The notes beneath the pieces were generated by a model. The model was not told where the DNA came from. It did not search any database and worked only from the letters and a program-made list of their open reading frames with translations. Positions 15,606 through 26,128 of a stretch of 42,746 nucleotides of DNA are shown here, one piece after another. The position numbers and the translations under genes were made by a program. Every line of letters starts with the position of its first letter. The first letter of the stretch is position 1. This stretch comes from Phycisphaeraceae bacterium (GTDB lineage Bacteria > Planctomycetota > Phycisphaerae > Phycisphaerales > UBA1924), in the NCBI GenBank assembly GCA_021297895.1, contig JAJTHN010000011.1:1-42746 (forward strand), written 5' to 3'.

Positions 15606-16727
15606 ATGAAGAAGAGCGCCGCAAAGTCCTCCCCCGCCAAGGCCAAACCCGCCGCCGCGAAGAACCTCCCGGGCAAGGGCCGCAAGGCCCTGATCACCGG
15701 CATCACCGGGCAGGACGGCTCGTACCTGGCCGAGTTCCTGATCGCCAAGGGCTACGACGTGCACGGCATCATCCGCCGCTCGTCCAGCTTCAACACCGGC
15801 CGCATCGACCACATCTACCTCGACCCGCACGTCAAGGGCGGTCGTCTCAAGCTCCACTACGGCGACCTCTGCGACGCCAACAACCTCGCCAAGCTCGTCC
15901 GCGAGACGCAGCCCGATGAGGTCTACAACCTCGGCGCTCAGAGCCACGTGCGTGTGTCGTTCGACATGCCCGTGTACACCGCCGAAACGGTCGCCATGGG
16001 CGCGCTCAAGCTTCTCGAGGCCGTCCGCGTCTTCCAGGCCGAGTCCGGCAAGCAGGTCCGCTACTACCAGGCCTCATCGAGCGAGCAGTACGGAAAGGTG
16101 CTCGAAGTTCCGCAGACCGAGAAGACGCCGTTCTACCCGCGCTCTCCTTACGCCTGCGCGAAGCTCATGGCCCACTGGGCCACCGTCAACTACCGCGAGT
16201 CCTACGGCATGCACGCGTCCTGCGGCATTCTGTTCAACCACGAGTCCCCCCGCCGCGGCGAGACCTTCGTCACCCGCAAGATCACCCGCGCGGTCGGCCG
16301 CATCAAGGTCGGCCTCCAAGACAAGGTCTTCCTGGGCAACCTCGACTCCAAGCGCGACTGGGGCTTTGCCGGCGACTACGTCAAGATGATGTGGATGATG
16401 CTCCAGCAGGAGAAGCCCGACGATTACGTCGTCGCCACCGGCCGCACCATCACCGTCCGCGAGTTCGCCCAGATGGCCTTCGACTACGCCGGGCTCTCAT
16501 GGAAGAAGCACGTCGCCTTCGACCCGCGATACCTCCGCCCGGCCGAGGTTGATCTGCTCCTGGGCGACCCGGCCAAGGCTAAGCGCAAACTCGGCTGGAA
16601 GCCCGAGACCAGCGTCGAGCAGCTCGCGGCCATGATGGTCGAGCACGACCTTGAGCTGGCCCGCCGCGAGAAGACCCTCCGCGACGCCGGCCACTCCATG
16701 CCCGACTTCGCCGGTCACGACCAGTAA
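15606..16727 (+). CDS. gmd: GDP-mannose 4,6-dehydratase
   Basis: Extended short-chain dehydrogenase converting GDP-mannose to GDP-4-keto-6-deoxymannose, the precursor of GDP-fucose and GDP-rhamnose-type sugars. Family hallmarks: [20 protein letters not shown] (NADP-binding), [42 protein letters not shown], the catalytic YACAK, and [20 protein letters not shown]. Length beyond the core is normal. The first 26 residues ([20 protein letters not shown]...) are an extra Lys/Ala/Pro tail not found in ordinary Gmd. No alternative start near the core has a better ribosome site. A terminator follows at 16789-16820, so the gene is probably transcribed alone. Confidence 0.95.
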   Translation: MKKSAAKSSPAKAKPAAAKNLPGKGRKALITGITGQDGSYLAEFLIAKGYDVHGIIRRSSSFNTGRIDHIYLDPHVKGGRLKLHYGDLCDANNLAKLVRETQPDEVYNLGAQSHVRVSFDMPVYTAETVAMGALKLLEAVRVFQAESGKQVRYYQASSSEQYGKVLEVPQTEKTPFYPRSPYACAKLMAHWATVNYRESYGMHASCGILFNHESPRRGETFVTRKITRAVGRIKVGLQDKVFLGNLDSKRDWGFAGDYVKMMWMMLQQEKPDDYVVATGRTITVREFAQMAFDYAGLSWKKHVAFDPRYLRPAEVDLLLGDPAKAKRKLGWKPETSVEQLAAMMVEHDLELARREKTLRDAGHSMPDFAGHDQ

Positions 16728-16788
16728 TTGCCCGGGGAGCGTGGCGGCCCAGCCCCGTCGGCCACTCCATGCCAACTCTGATGCTCCG

Positions 16789-16820
16789 AACGCCCGGCGC
16801 GACTCGCGCCGGGCGTTTTT
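16789..16820 (+). terminator. Rho-independent terminator of gmd
   Basis: A ten-base-pair GC-rich stem (16791-16800 with 16806-16815, loop GACTC) is extended by AA/TT pairing and followed by TTTTT at 16816-16820. It lies 62 bp after the gmd stop. Confidence 0.88.
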
Positions 16821-17009
16821 CATTCCGCACGGGCAAGCTCTGCCGAACCGCCTGAGCGATTCCCCCTGTCTCGGGGCGATCTGGTCACGCCGTGGTTCCG
16901 CGCGAGATTTTCTGGCCGCGTGACCTCTTGATGTCGCATTGGACCTGCCGGTACTCGGACCAACGTCCGAGCGCCGGGGACAAAGCCCACATTCGAGAAA
17001 GAGGACCCA

Positions 17010-19430
17010 ATGAAGAACGCTCGTCACTGTTCGATGAACCCCTTGACCCTCCTGATGGTCGCCGGCACCTTCGCGGCCATGTCCGCTGCCGCCAGCGCGC
17101 AGACCATCCAGCGCGAAAGCACCGGCGGTTCCGGCGAGCAGGGCGACGGCTCGAGCACCCAGGCGGTGCTCTCGCCCGATGCCTCGCGCATTCTGTTCCG
17201 AACCGCCGTCACCAACTGGGCCGACGGCTCCAGCGGTCAGGGTGGAACGCGAGTCATCCTCAAGAATCGTTTCACCGGCGCCATTCAACTCCTCAACGGC
17301 TACGGCACCGCCAGCCCGCCCCTCTCCGGCAGCACGCTCAATCAGGGCACGCCCTCTCAGCTCGCCTTCGCGGGCGGCACCAAGTACGCCTGGGTCGTCT
17401 CGAACGACTTCGGCATCTCTTTCGAGCCCTGCCCGGACACCAACGGCTTTGCCGACATCTTCAACTCGGGCAATCCGACGCCCTGCTGGACACGCCTGAC
17501 CACGCCCAACCCCTGCGGCACGCAGTCCAACGGCTCCAGCGGCAACCCGTCGTTCCACCGCAACGCCGATGCGCTGATCTTCGACTCGGTCTCCACGACC
17601 TTTACGAGTGGCGACACCGCCACGCGGGATGTCTTCAGCGTCACCACGACGGGAGCCCGGTCGTACTCCAAGAAGTCCGTCACCGGCTCGATCCTCACCG
17701 GCATCACCACGGGCAACGGCGACTCATCCAACGGCAGCGCCGGGTCGGGCGCTTCGGAGAATGTCACCGCTTTCGAGTCCGCCGCGATCAACCTCGTCGC
17801 CAGTGACACGAACAACGTCACGGACATCTTCGCCCGCGTCGAGCCCACGGGCTTCGGCTTCCCCTTCACCGAGCGGCTGAGCGTCTCCACCGCGGGCGTG
17901 CAGGGCAACGCCGCGAGCACCAACGCGGCGATCTCCGCCGACGGCCGCTACGTCGCCTTCGAGTCGTTCGCCAGCAATCTCGTTTCCGGCGACAACAACG
18001 GCCAGAAGGACATCTTCCTTCGTGATCGCCAGACGGACACGACCCGTCGCCTGAGCATCGCGATGAACGGCGTCGAGGCCAACGGTGCCAGCATCAACCC
18101 CGTCATCAGCGACGATGGGAACTGGGTCGCGTTCGTCAGCAACGCCACCAACCTCATCCCGAGTGTCACCGCCCCCGCCGTCAACAACGTCTATCTCGCC
18201 CATGTTCCCTCCGGCGCGATCTTCGCCGTTTCCTACAACTACGTGACCAACACGTTCGCGACCGGTGGTGCATCCAATCCGAGCCTGGCTCTGTCCTTCG
18301 GTGAGATCGTCGTTTCCTTCGATACTTCCGCCAGCAACCTCGGGGGCACCGATACCAACAACGCTCCCGACGTCAACTCCTATTCGCGCGGTGCCGGTAT
18401 CTCCTTCGACGAGTGCGGCGACAACGTCTCGGCCATCGCCGACAGCGCCGGCTCGATCTTCTTCAATACCTCCGGCGCCATCCCCACCACCGGCGGCGTC
18501 ATCGGCGCGTGCGGATCATCCGCGTACTCGCCGGACGTCTACTTCCGCTTCATCCCACCCTGCACCGGCACTTACACTTTCGATACCGTCGGCAGCAACT
18601 TCGACACCGTTCTGACGGTCCTGTCGTCCTGCGGCGGAACCATCATCACATGCAATGATGACACCTCTGGCCTCACGAGCCAGGTCTCCTTCGCCGCCAA
18701 CGCCAACCAAAGCTACATCATCCGCGTCTCGGGCTTTGCCAACCGCTCCGGATCGGGTCCTCTGAACTGGAGCAACAGCATCGCCGCACCCGCCAACGAC
18801 GACTTCTGCTCGGCTACGCCTGTCGGCGAGGGTGCATTCCCGTTCTCCAACTGCGGCGCAACCACGGACGGCCCCGTCGCATCCTGCGTTGGCGATAACG
18901 GCTTCGGCAAAGATGTCTGGTTCCGCTACACGCCCACCGTCAGCGGTATCGTCGAAATCTCCAACTGCGGCAGCAACTTCGACACCATGCTCGGCGTCTA
19001 CTCCGGCACGTGCCCGTCAGGCTTCGGAACTCTGATCACCTGCAACGACGACGCCTGTGGGCTCTCCTCCCGTGTTTCCTTCTCCGCTATCGCGGGCCAG
19101 CCCGTCTCCATCCGCGTCGCGGGCCTCGGGTTGTCCCGCGGCGGCTCGGGCACGCTCGTCATCCGCCCGCGCCAGTGCTCCCCCGCCGACATCACCAATA
19201 CCGACGGCGATAACCCCGGCTTCCCGGACAGCGCGGTCGATAACGGCGACTTCTCCGCCTTCTTCTCCGCCTTCTTCCTCCCCGCGTCCGATCCGCTCCG
19301 CCTCATGGCCGACATCGCCAACACTGACGGCGACACCTACCTCCAAGGCGCCGGCGCTGACGGCGTGGTCGACAACGGCGACTTCTCCGCCTTCTTCACC
19401 TACTTCTTCCTGGGTTGCCCCCTCCCGTAA
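17010..19430 (+). CDS. Secreted beta-propeller protein with two PPC-like domains and a GC-type dockerin-like tail
   Basis: GAAAGAGGA precedes the ATG. Residues 1-31 are a signal peptide ending ASAQ. Residues 35-460 carry TolB/WD40-like propeller blades, for example AAISADGRYVAFESFASNLV followed by KDIFLRDRQTDTTRRLS, and PVISDDGNWVAFVSNATNLI. Two homologous beta-sandwich domains (about 464-593 and 594-722) share the core GSNFDTVLTVLSSC / CNDDTSGLTSQVSF and GSNFDTMLGVYSGTC / CNDDACGLSSRVSF, like pre-peptidase C-terminal domains with paired cysteines. The last 85 residues are the double CSPADITNTDGD ... VDNGDFSAFFSAFF module with Asp/Asn loops suited to calcium binding. Presumed secreted and anchored by the dockerin-like tail to an unknown receptor. 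Confidence 0.87.
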   Translation: MKNARHCSMNPLTLLMVAGTFAAMSAAASAQTIQRESTGGSGEQGDGSSTQAVLSPDASRILFRTAVTNWADGSSGQGGTRVILKNRFTGAIQLLNGYGTASPPLSGSTLNQGTPSQLAFAGGTKYAWVVSNDFGISFEPCPDTNGFADIFNSGNPTPCWTRLTTPNPCGTQSNGSSGNPSFHRNADALIFDSVSTTFTSGDTATRDVFSVTTTGARSYSKKSVTGSILTGITTGNGDSSNGSAGSGASENVTAFESAAINLVASDTNNVTDIFARVEPTGFGFPFTERLSVSTAGVQGNAASTNAAISADGRYVAFESFASNLVSGDNNGQKDIFLRDRQTDTTRRLSIAMNGVEANGASINPVISDDGNWVAFVSNATNLIPSVTAPAVNNVYLAHVPSGAIFAVSYNYVTNTFATGGASNPSLALSFGEIVVSFDTSASNLGGTDTNNAPDVNSYSRGAGISFDECGDNVSAIADSAGSIFFNTSGAIPTTGGVIGACGSSAYSPDVYFRFIPPCTGTYTFDTVGSNFDTVLTVLSSCGGTIITCNDDTSGLTSQVSFAANANQSYIIRVSGFANRSGSGPLNWSNSIAAPANDDFCSATPVGEGAFPFSNCGATTDGPVASCVGDNGFGKDVWFRYTPTVSGIVEISNCGSNFDTMLGVYSGTCPSGFGTLITCNDDACGLSSRVSFSAIAGQPVSIRVAGLGLSRGGSGTLVIRPRQCSPADITNTDGDNPGFPDSAVDNGDFSAFFSAFFLPASDPLRLMADIANTDGDTYLQGAGADGVVDNGDFSAFFTYFFLGCPLP

Positions 19431-19659
19431 CGCCCCCGTCCGCCTTGTCCACGCTGACCAAACACCTCAGCGTGACCTTCACAACCTTCGCCGTCCTCTT
19501 TCGCAGCGGCACGCTCCAGTCCAGGGGCGTGCCGTTGCTCTTTTATCGGACTACCAACCCGCCACAAATGTCCACCCGCGGCCTGTCGCTCCGCTCGCCA
19601 AGCCCCAACGGCTCCTCTATCATCTTTCAACTTTCTCTGAAACTTCCGCCGAGGTCCAC

Positions 19660-21141
19660 ATGGCCGCTCATACATCCCTCCCGACCTTCGACCATCTCCC
19701 GGGCACCGATGAGGGCCTCCTGCACGCCGTCGCCAGCGGCCAGGCCCGCCTCACCTCGGCCCAGGCCATCGACATCTACCACCGCCTCCCGCTCAACACC
19801 CTCGCCCGCTTCGCCGATGCGCGCTGCCGCCTGACCCACGGCGACGACCTTCGCACCTACATCATCGACCGCAACATCAACTACACCAACGTCTGCTCGG
19901 CCAAGTGCACCTTCTGCGCCTTCCGCCGCGATGGCGATGAGGCCGATGCGTACACGCTCGAGCCCGCCGCGATCTACGACAAGATCGCCGAACTGGTCGC
20001 CATCGGCGGCACCCAGATCCTTATGCAGGGCGGCATGAACCCCGCTCTTCCGCTGACGTGGTACACCGACCTGCTCTCGGGCATCAAGTCCCGATTCCCC
20101 AAGGTCCACGTGCACGCCTTCAGCCCGCCGGAGTTCATCGAGTTCGTCCGCTTCTTCGACCCGCCGGGCAGCACCCTGGCCGACAAGATCCGCTGGGTCA
20201 TGGTCCGCCTCCGTGCTGCAGGTTTGGACAGCCTTCCCGGCGGCGGCGGCGAGATTTTCGCCGACCCTGTGCGCCGGAAGATCGGTCTGGGCAAGTGCGA
20301 CGCCGAGGCCTGGCTCACGACCATGAACGTCGCCCACTCGCTCGGTATGTTCACCAGCGCGACGATGATGTTCGGCCACATCGAGGGCCCCGCCGACCGC
20401 GTGCACCACATGCATCTGGTCCGCCAGTGGCAGGATCGCGCGCTAGCCGCCGGTGCCGGAGACGCGGCACGCGAGGCGATGGGCCATTACGTCAGCTTCA
20501 TCTCGTGGCCGTTCCAGCGCGAAAACACGCCGCTGGGCCGCGTGCCGGACTGGGGCGCCGACGAGCGCGAACTCTCGCAGGAGTTCCCGGGCGACGCCAT
20601 CGCCCGCGCGTGGGACTTCGGCGTCGGCTTGGACAAGCACCCCGCCGGCACGCGCGCCGCCGATGTCTTCAACTTCGACGCGATGGACAAGTCGCAGTAC
20701 CCGACCGCCCCGCTCTTTGGCAAGCGCGTCCGCATGAGCGGTGCGAGCGATTATCTCCGGACGCAGGCCCTCTCGCGCCTGTACCTGGACAACATCTTCT
20801 CCATCGGCGCCTCGTGGGTCACCATGGGCCCGCACATCGGCCAGGTCGCCCTCCGCTACGGCGCCAACGACATGGGCAGCGTGATGATGGAGGAGAACGT
20901 CGTCAGCAGCGCCGGCACCACGTACTGCCTCGATGAGGCCGTGCTCTGCCGCCTTATCCGCGGCGCGGGCTTCACCCCCGCCCAGCGCAACAACACGTAC
21001 GACATCATCCGTGTCCACGACGGCGCAAACGGACACGCCCCGGACCTGGATGTCACCGACTGGAGCCAGCACCGCGCCCGCAAGATGCATCAGCAGGCCC
21101 CAAAGCAGGCCAAGGTCGCGGTGACCATCGGCTCGAAGTAA
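19660..21141 (+). CDS. mqnC: Cyclic dehypoxanthinyl futalosine synthase (radical SAM)
   Basis: Radical SAM enzyme of the futalosine menaquinone pathway, closing the carbocycle of dehypoxanthinyl futalosine. The radical SAM cysteines are in NINYTNVCSAKCTFCAFRR (CxxxCxxC). Further family blocks: IGGTQILMQGGMNP, FSPPEFIEF, LPGGGGEIFADPVR, VSFISWPFQRENTPLG, IGASWVTMGPHIGQVALRYG and NDMGSVMMEENVVSSAGTTY. These separate MqnC from the related MqnE. The ATG at 19660 has GAGG about seven bases upstream; the frame is open further upstream inside the previous gene, but that part is a shadow. Length is 493 aa, about 100 more than many MqnC, mostly in the N-terminal part and a segment before SGASDYLRTQA. 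No other mqn gene is adjacent. Confidence 0.9.
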   Translation: MAAHTSLPTFDHLPGTDEGLLHAVASGQARLTSAQAIDIYHRLPLNTLARFADARCRLTHGDDLRTYIIDRNINYTNVCSAKCTFCAFRRDGDEADAYTLEPAAIYDKIAELVAIGGTQILMQGGMNPALPLTWYTDLLSGIKSRFPKVHVHAFSPPEFIEFVRFFDPPGSTLADKIRWVMVRLRAAGLDSLPGGGGEIFADPVRRKIGLGKCDAEAWLTTMNVAHSLGMFTSATMMFGHIEGPADRVHHMHLVRQWQDRALAAGAGDAAREAMGHYVSFISWPFQRENTPLGRVPDWGADERELSQEFPGDAIARAWDFGVGLDKHPAGTRAADVFNFDAMDKSQYPTAPLFGKRVRMSGASDYLRTQALSRLYLDNIFSIGASWVTMGPHIGQVALRYGANDMGSVMMEENVVSSAGTTYCLDEAVLCRLIRGAGFTPAQRNNTYDIIRVHDGANGHAPDLDVTDWSQHRARKMHQQAPKQAKVAVTIGSK

Positions 21142-21152
21142 AGCCGCGGCGA

Positions 21153-22004
21153 TCAGCGGCCCGCGCCGCCGCTTGCGCTCCCGTTCTTGCCCGCGTCCTT
21201 GCCCGCGTTCTTGCCCGCGTCACCGGCCCGTGGCCGGAGTTCGGCCAGCGTCTCGACACGCTGGCGACCGGTCAGATCCGGCTTCCACTCCGCCGGGTCG
21301 CCGGGCTCGATCGGTGTCATCTTCAGGTCCACGATCGTCCCCGGCGCGATCGTCACGCTCAGCGATACGAACCGCCCCGTCGGCATCAGGATCATCTGCG
21401 CCGCCATGTCGCCGGCGCGGCCGTCGACGCGCACGCGCGCCTCATCATCCAGCCCCGTGATCGCCGCCGCGGTCCACGCCGCATCCGGCGCGAACATCGT
21501 CACAACGCCGACATCCTCCCCGCCGCGCAGCGCCGTCAACTGCGGCAGCGACACCGGCGGAATCAGCCGCGACAGCGTGACCACGTCCAGTTCACCCTCG
21601 TACGTCGCGCGCCAATAGGTCGTCCGCACACCATCGAGCCACGCCAGCACCTGCCCCTGGCTCGCGAACACGCGCAGGGAACCGAGCTCCAGCAGCATCG
21701 ACTCCGGGCGCTCGCCCTCCGCCGGGCTCAGCCGCACGGTGTACTCGTCGCGTCGCGTGCCGCGCGACTCATCGCGAACACTCACGCTGATGCGATCAGC
21801 CGTGGGCTTTGCGCGATACGCGGCGACCGCGCTGGCCCAGGCGGTGCGCACATCGATCACCACGCGCTCGACCGCTCCCGGGCTCTGCGCAGCGATTTCC
21901 ACGTGCGCCAGCAGTGTCGAAGCCGCAAGCATCACGGCCACCGTCGCCATCGCCGCACGGGGCCTCAGCCCCCGTGTCACACATCTCCAGCGCCCGCGCC
22001 TCAC
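21153..22004 (-). CDS. Secreted LolA-like / DUF2092-type protein
   Basis: Starts with a GTG overlapping the folK stop (GTGA), preceded by GGAGGG. The N terminus has an Arg-rich region and a hydrophobic signal core (MATVAVMLAASTLLAHVEIA) ending near AAQ. The body alternates beta strands as in LolA-fold outer-membrane lipoprotein carriers and DUF2092 proteins: ISVSVRDESRGTRRDEYTVR, SMLLELGSLRVFASQGQVLA, TYWRATYEGEL, MILMPTGRFVSLSVTIAPGT. The C terminus is a Gly/Lys/Asn/Asp tail encoded by a 12-bp tandem repeat. Likely periplasmic; a lipid- or polymer-binding role is inference from the fold pattern. It is translationally coupled to folK, probably only an arrangement of convenience. Confidence 0.7.
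   Translation of the reverse strand: MRRGRWRCVTRGLRPRAAMATVAVMLAASTLLAHVEIAAQSPGAVERVVIDVRTAWASAVAAYRAKPTADRISVSVRDESRGTRRDEYTVRLSPAEGERPESMLLELGSLRVFASQGQVLAWLDGVRTTYWRATYEGELDVVTLSRLIPPVSLPQLTALRGGEDVGVVTMFAPDAAWTAAAITGLDDEARVRVDGRAGDMAAQMILMPTGRFVSLSVTIAPGTIVDLKMTPIEPGDPAEWKPDLTGRQRVETLAELRPRAGDAGKNAGKDAGKNGSASGGAGR
21184..21219. repeat. 12-bp tandem repeat, three copies
   Basis: Three near-identical units TTCTTGCCCGCG / TCCTTGCCCGCG / TTCTTGCCCGCG lie inside the 3' end of the 21153-22004 gene. They encode an AGKN/AGKD repeat at the protein C terminus. Confidence 0.8.
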
Positions 22005-22642
22005 GAGGCCTGCCCTCCCTCGGCGCGCCCCGCCCCCGGCCCGCCCGTCGCCCGCTCGTCGCTCGGCACGTACTGCAACTCACCCGCGCGATACATCGCC
22101 AGCACCAGCAACTCCTCCACGCTGAGCTTCTTCACCGGGTGCATCATCTTCGGCGCGATCCGCACCAGCGGCTTGAGCACGAACAGCCGCTCGTGCATCC
22201 TCGGGTGCGGCACCTCGAGGCTCGGCGTCCGCACACGCTTGTTGCCGTAGATCAGCAGATCCAGGTCCAGCGTTCTGGCCGCACCCTTGCCCCACGAGCC
22301 CGGCTCGCGCCCGAGTTCCTTCTGGATTCTCTGCAAGCGCCTGAGCAACTGAACGGGCGTCAGCGAGGTCCGCAGCACCGCCGCGGCGTTCAGGTATGCC
22401 CCTCCCGGCTCGCTCGGCCCGGTCCGCACCGCCTCGAACTCCATCGTCGGCGACACATCGATCAGCAGCGACCGGTCCAGATTCGCCAGTTCCCGCACGG
22501 CTTGCGCGATGTTCCCCGCCCGATCACCCAGGTTCGAGCCGATCGCGATCGCCACCTCCGTCGACAGGGGTTTGACCGCGGGCGGCTTGGCTCGTCGGCG
22601 GGACATCCTCAGGAGTCTATCGGACCGTTGCCCCGCGCTCAT
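22001..22642 (-). CDS. folK: 2-amino-4-hydroxy-6-hydroxymethyldihydropteridine pyrophosphokinase
   Basis: Transfers pyrophosphate from ATP to hydroxymethyl-dihydropterin in folate synthesis. HPPK signatures are clear: VAIAIGSNLGDRAGNI, SPTMEFEAVRTGP, YLNAAAVLRTSLTPVQLLRR, then RTLDLDLLIYGN and VPHPRMHERLFVLKPL. Start uncertain: ATG at 22642, or ATG at 22606 (MSRRRAKPP). The C-terminal 30 residues (DERATGGPGAGRAEGGQAS) are an extra low-complexity tail. The gene overlaps the following LolA-like gene by four bases. Confidence 0.93.
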   Translation of the reverse strand: MSAGQRSDRLLRMSRRRAKPPAVKPLSTEVAIAIGSNLGDRAGNIAQAVRELANLDRSLLIDVSPTMEFEAVRTGPSEPGGAYLNAAAVLRTSLTPVQLLRRLQRIQKELGREPGSWGKGAARTLDLDLLIYGNKRVRTPSLEVPHPRMHERLFVLKPLVRIAPKMMHPVKKLSVEELLVLAMYRAGELQYVPSDERATGGPGAGRAEGGQAS

Positions 22643-22826
22643 CGTTCACCCGCTGGTTTGTCCGTGACTTGTTCGGATTCGTTCATCTTCGGGGCGAATA
22701 ACGCCGATACGCCTAAACTCGCCGCCCGAGCCGCTGCCGGTCGCGGTGCGTATGAGCGCCCTTCGCCCCGGCTTTGCCGGCGCTTCGCTTCCTTCTTTCC
22801 CGTCCGTCTCTCCGGAGCCAGTCAAC

Positions 22827-23789
<963 letters not shown>

Positions 23790-23831
23790 GCCCGCGTTCG
23801 AACGATCGATTCCTCCGGGAGATATCCGCCG

Positions 23832-25085
23832 GTGACCAGCCCGACGCCCGCCAACTCGAACGCCGCCGCGACCGCCTCGACCGCGGGACCGACGCCGGTC
23901 ATGCCGCCCCCGCCCGGCCCGCAGCCCCCGTCGCCGCCGCCGCCGCGTGATCCTTCCGCGCCCGAGGGCACGCCCGCCAATCCGTTCTACGAGGTGAACC
24001 TCGCCGGCCCCGCGCCGACCGATGCCGATTACGCGCCGGGCAAGCGCCCCTGCAGCGTTCTGGTGCTGACCAAGAACGAGGAAGTGAACATCGAGCAGTG
24101 TCTCAGCACGCTAACCTTCAGCGACGACATCGTCGTGCTCGACAGCTTCAGCACCGACCGCACCTGCGAGCTCAGCCGCAAGTTCCCCAACGTCCGCCTG
24201 GTCCAGCGCAAGTTCGACACCTGGAGCCGGCACAGCAACTGGGCGCTGGACAACATCCAGTTCAAGCACCCGTGGGTCTACTACTCCGACGCCGACGAGC
24301 GCATCACGCCCGAGCTCCGCGAGGAGCTCTTCCGCCGCGTGAACAACCCGGACGAGCCGCACGTCGCGTTCCGTCTGAAGTACAAGAACATGTTTCTGGG
24401 CCAGTGGATCCGCCGCGGCGGGCTGTACCCGGTCTGGATCATCCGCCTCTACCGCCCCGACAAGATCCGCTACGAGGATCGCGAGGTCAACGCCCACCCC
24501 GTGGTGCAGGGCTCGCTGGGCGACCTTGACAGCGACTTCATCCATTACTCGTTCAACAAGGGCCTCAACCCCTGGTTCACCAAGCACAACAGCTACTCGG
24601 ACATGGAAAGCAAGGAGGCCGTCCGCGTCATCGACGCGGGCAGCTTCTGGGATCGCATCCGCAAGCTCTTCAACCGTGAGCCCGGCATCGCCCGTCGAGC
24701 GCTGAAGGATCTGAGCTTCTACATCCCGCTCCGCGCGTTCGCACGCTTCATGTACATGTACTTTGCGCGACTGGCCGTCCTTGATGGCCGCGCCGGCTTC
24801 CACTACGCCTGCATGATCAGCGTGTACGAGTACTGGATCGAACTGAAGATCCGCGAGCGCCGCCGCGCCTGGAAGAAGCGAACCGAGGACACCGTGCTCC
24901 GCATGCTCGGCAACCCTTCCGCCGATCACCGCATCGCCGCCGAAGAGGTCATCGCGCGTCACGCGGCGATGGCCATCGGTGCCGTCCCGGCCGTCTCGCC
25001 GACAACTCATCACGCCAATCCCGCGCCCACAGCCTCCGGCGTCTTCAGCCGCTCGGGCGACGCGGCCGCAGGAGGTGGACGATGA
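23832..25085 (+). CDS. Family 2 glycosyltransferase (WaaE/LgtF-like) with a Pro-rich N terminus
   Basis: GTG start with GGGAG upstream. The first 70 residues are Pro/Ala/Thr-rich and disordered. The GT-A fold begins at PCSVLVLTKNEEVNIEQCLS and continues DIVVLDSFSTDRTCELSRKF, SRHSNWALDN and VYYSDADERITPEL, where DAD is the metal-binding DxD. IRLYRPDKIRYEDREVNAHP and an aromatic/basic C-terminal region (AFARFMYMYFARLAVLDGRA) follow, as in WaaE/LgtF inner-core transferases that sit at the membrane face. It is coupled to the next glycosyltransferase, which shares its architecture, and lies after the epimerase gene. Donor and acceptor cannot be read from sequence. Confidence 0.9.
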   Translation: MTSPTPANSNAAATASTAGPTPVMPPPPGPQPPSPPPPRDPSAPEGTPANPFYEVNLAGPAPTDADYAPGKRPCSVLVLTKNEEVNIEQCLSTLTFSDDIVVLDSFSTDRTCELSRKFPNVRLVQRKFDTWSRHSNWALDNIQFKHPWVYYSDADERITPELREELFRRVNNPDEPHVAFRLKYKNMFLGQWIRRGGLYPVWIIRLYRPDKIRYEDREVNAHPVVQGSLGDLDSDFIHYSFNKGLNPWFTKHNSYSDMESKEAVRVIDAGSFWDRIRKLFNREPGIARRALKDLSFYIPLRAFARFMYMYFARLAVLDGRAGFHYACMISVYEYWIELKIRERRRAWKKRTEDTVLRMLGNPSADHRIAAEEVIARHAAMAIGAVPAVSPTTHHANPAPTASGVFSRSGDAAAGGGR

Positions 25086-26002
25086 GCGCACCTCTCGGCG
25101 CAATCCCCGGCAGCGTTCACGGCACCATCGCCGTGATGATTCCGACGCTCAACGAAGCCGCGCACATCCGCGAAACCGTCATCAACGCGCTGGCCATCGG
25201 ACCCGTGTTCGTCCTCGACAGTTTCTCGACCGACGGCACGCAGCGCATCGCCCGCGAGGCCGGCGCTACGGTCATCGAGCACAAGTTCGAGAACTACTCC
25301 CGCCAGAAGAACTGGGGCCTTGAAAACCTCCCGTTCAACACCGAGTGGGTCTTCATCCTCGACGCCGACGAGCGCATCACGCCGGAACTGGCCGCCGAGC
25401 TCCGCAGCACCGCCACCAGTTCCGCCAGCGCCGATGGCTACTACGTCAACCGCATCGTCATCATGATGGGCCGCGCCATCCGCTTCGGCGGGATGCTCCC
25501 CAGTTACAACCTCCGCTTCTTCCGCCGCGGCCGCTGCCGCTACGAGGACCGCTCCGTCCACGAGCACATGATCTGCGACGGCCCCACGGCGTACCTCCGC
25601 GAGAAGATGCTCCACATCCGTCGCGAGAGCATCAGCGAGTACCTGACCAAGCACATCCGCTACGCGGACATGGAAAGCGACGAGTGGCTCAAGATCCGCC
25701 TGGGCCGCGATAAGTCCGCCCGCGCCGGCAAACTCTTCCGCGACTGGGCCAAGTTCCGCCTGTACCTCCGCCGCGATGTCTGGCCCTACCTGCCGTGGAA
25801 GCCGGCCGTCCGCTTCATCTACATGTACTTCATCCGCCTTGGCTTTCTCGATGGCTCCGCGGGCTGGCACCTGGCCAGCCTCATGGCCAGCTACGAGTAC
25901 ATGATCAAACTCATGTACGAAGAGAAGCTCCAACGCGTCAAAGAGGGCACCCTCAAACTCCCCTCGGGCGACACCTCGGGCAGAACCTTCAGCGTGAACT
26001 GA
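25082..26002 (+). CDS. Family 2 glycosyltransferase, paralogue of the upstream gene
   Basis: The ATG overlaps the previous TGA (ATGA) and is preceded by AGGAGGTGG, a strong ribosome site. The GT-A core reads IAVMIPTLNEAAHIRETVIN, VFVLDSFSTDGTQRIAREAG, YSRQKNWGLENL and VFILDADERITPEL. Later blocks match the upstream protein (YEDRSVHEHMI, YLTKHIRYADMESDEWLKIR, RFIYMYFIRLGFLDGSAGWH). The pair probably arose by tandem duplication and would add successive sugars to one glycan (inference). A bidirectional terminator follows at 26064-26105. Confidence 0.9.
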   Translation: MSAPLGAIPGSVHGTIAVMIPTLNEAAHIRETVINALAIGPVFVLDSFSTDGTQRIAREAGATVIEHKFENYSRQKNWGLENLPFNTEWVFILDADERITPELAAELRSTATSSASADGYYVNRIVIMMGRAIRFGGMLPSYNLRFFRRGRCRYEDRSVHEHMICDGPTAYLREKMLHIRRESISEYLTKHIRYADMESDEWLKIRLGRDKSARAGKLFRDWAKFRLYLRRDVWPYLPWKPAVRFIYMYFIRLGFLDGSAGWHLASLMASYEYMIKLMYEEKLQRVKEGTLKLPSGDTSGRTFSVN

Positions 26003-26063
26003 TCGTCTCTTCACTCGATGCCCCGATGCCCCGATGCCTCCTGCCTCATGCCCTCTTGAATCC

Positions 26064-26105
26064 AAAATCAACCGACCCGCGGCGATCCGCGGGTCGGTTG
26101 ATTTT
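26064..26105. terminator. Bidirectional rho-independent terminator
   Basis: A perfect 19-bp stem (26064-26082 with 26087-26105, loop CGAT) has AAAA on its left and TTTTT on its right. It lies between the convergent glycosyltransferase operon and the OmpA-family gene and would end transcripts from both directions. Confidence 0.92.
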
Positions 26106-26128
26106 TGCGTTCCTGTCCGGCTACCGAA

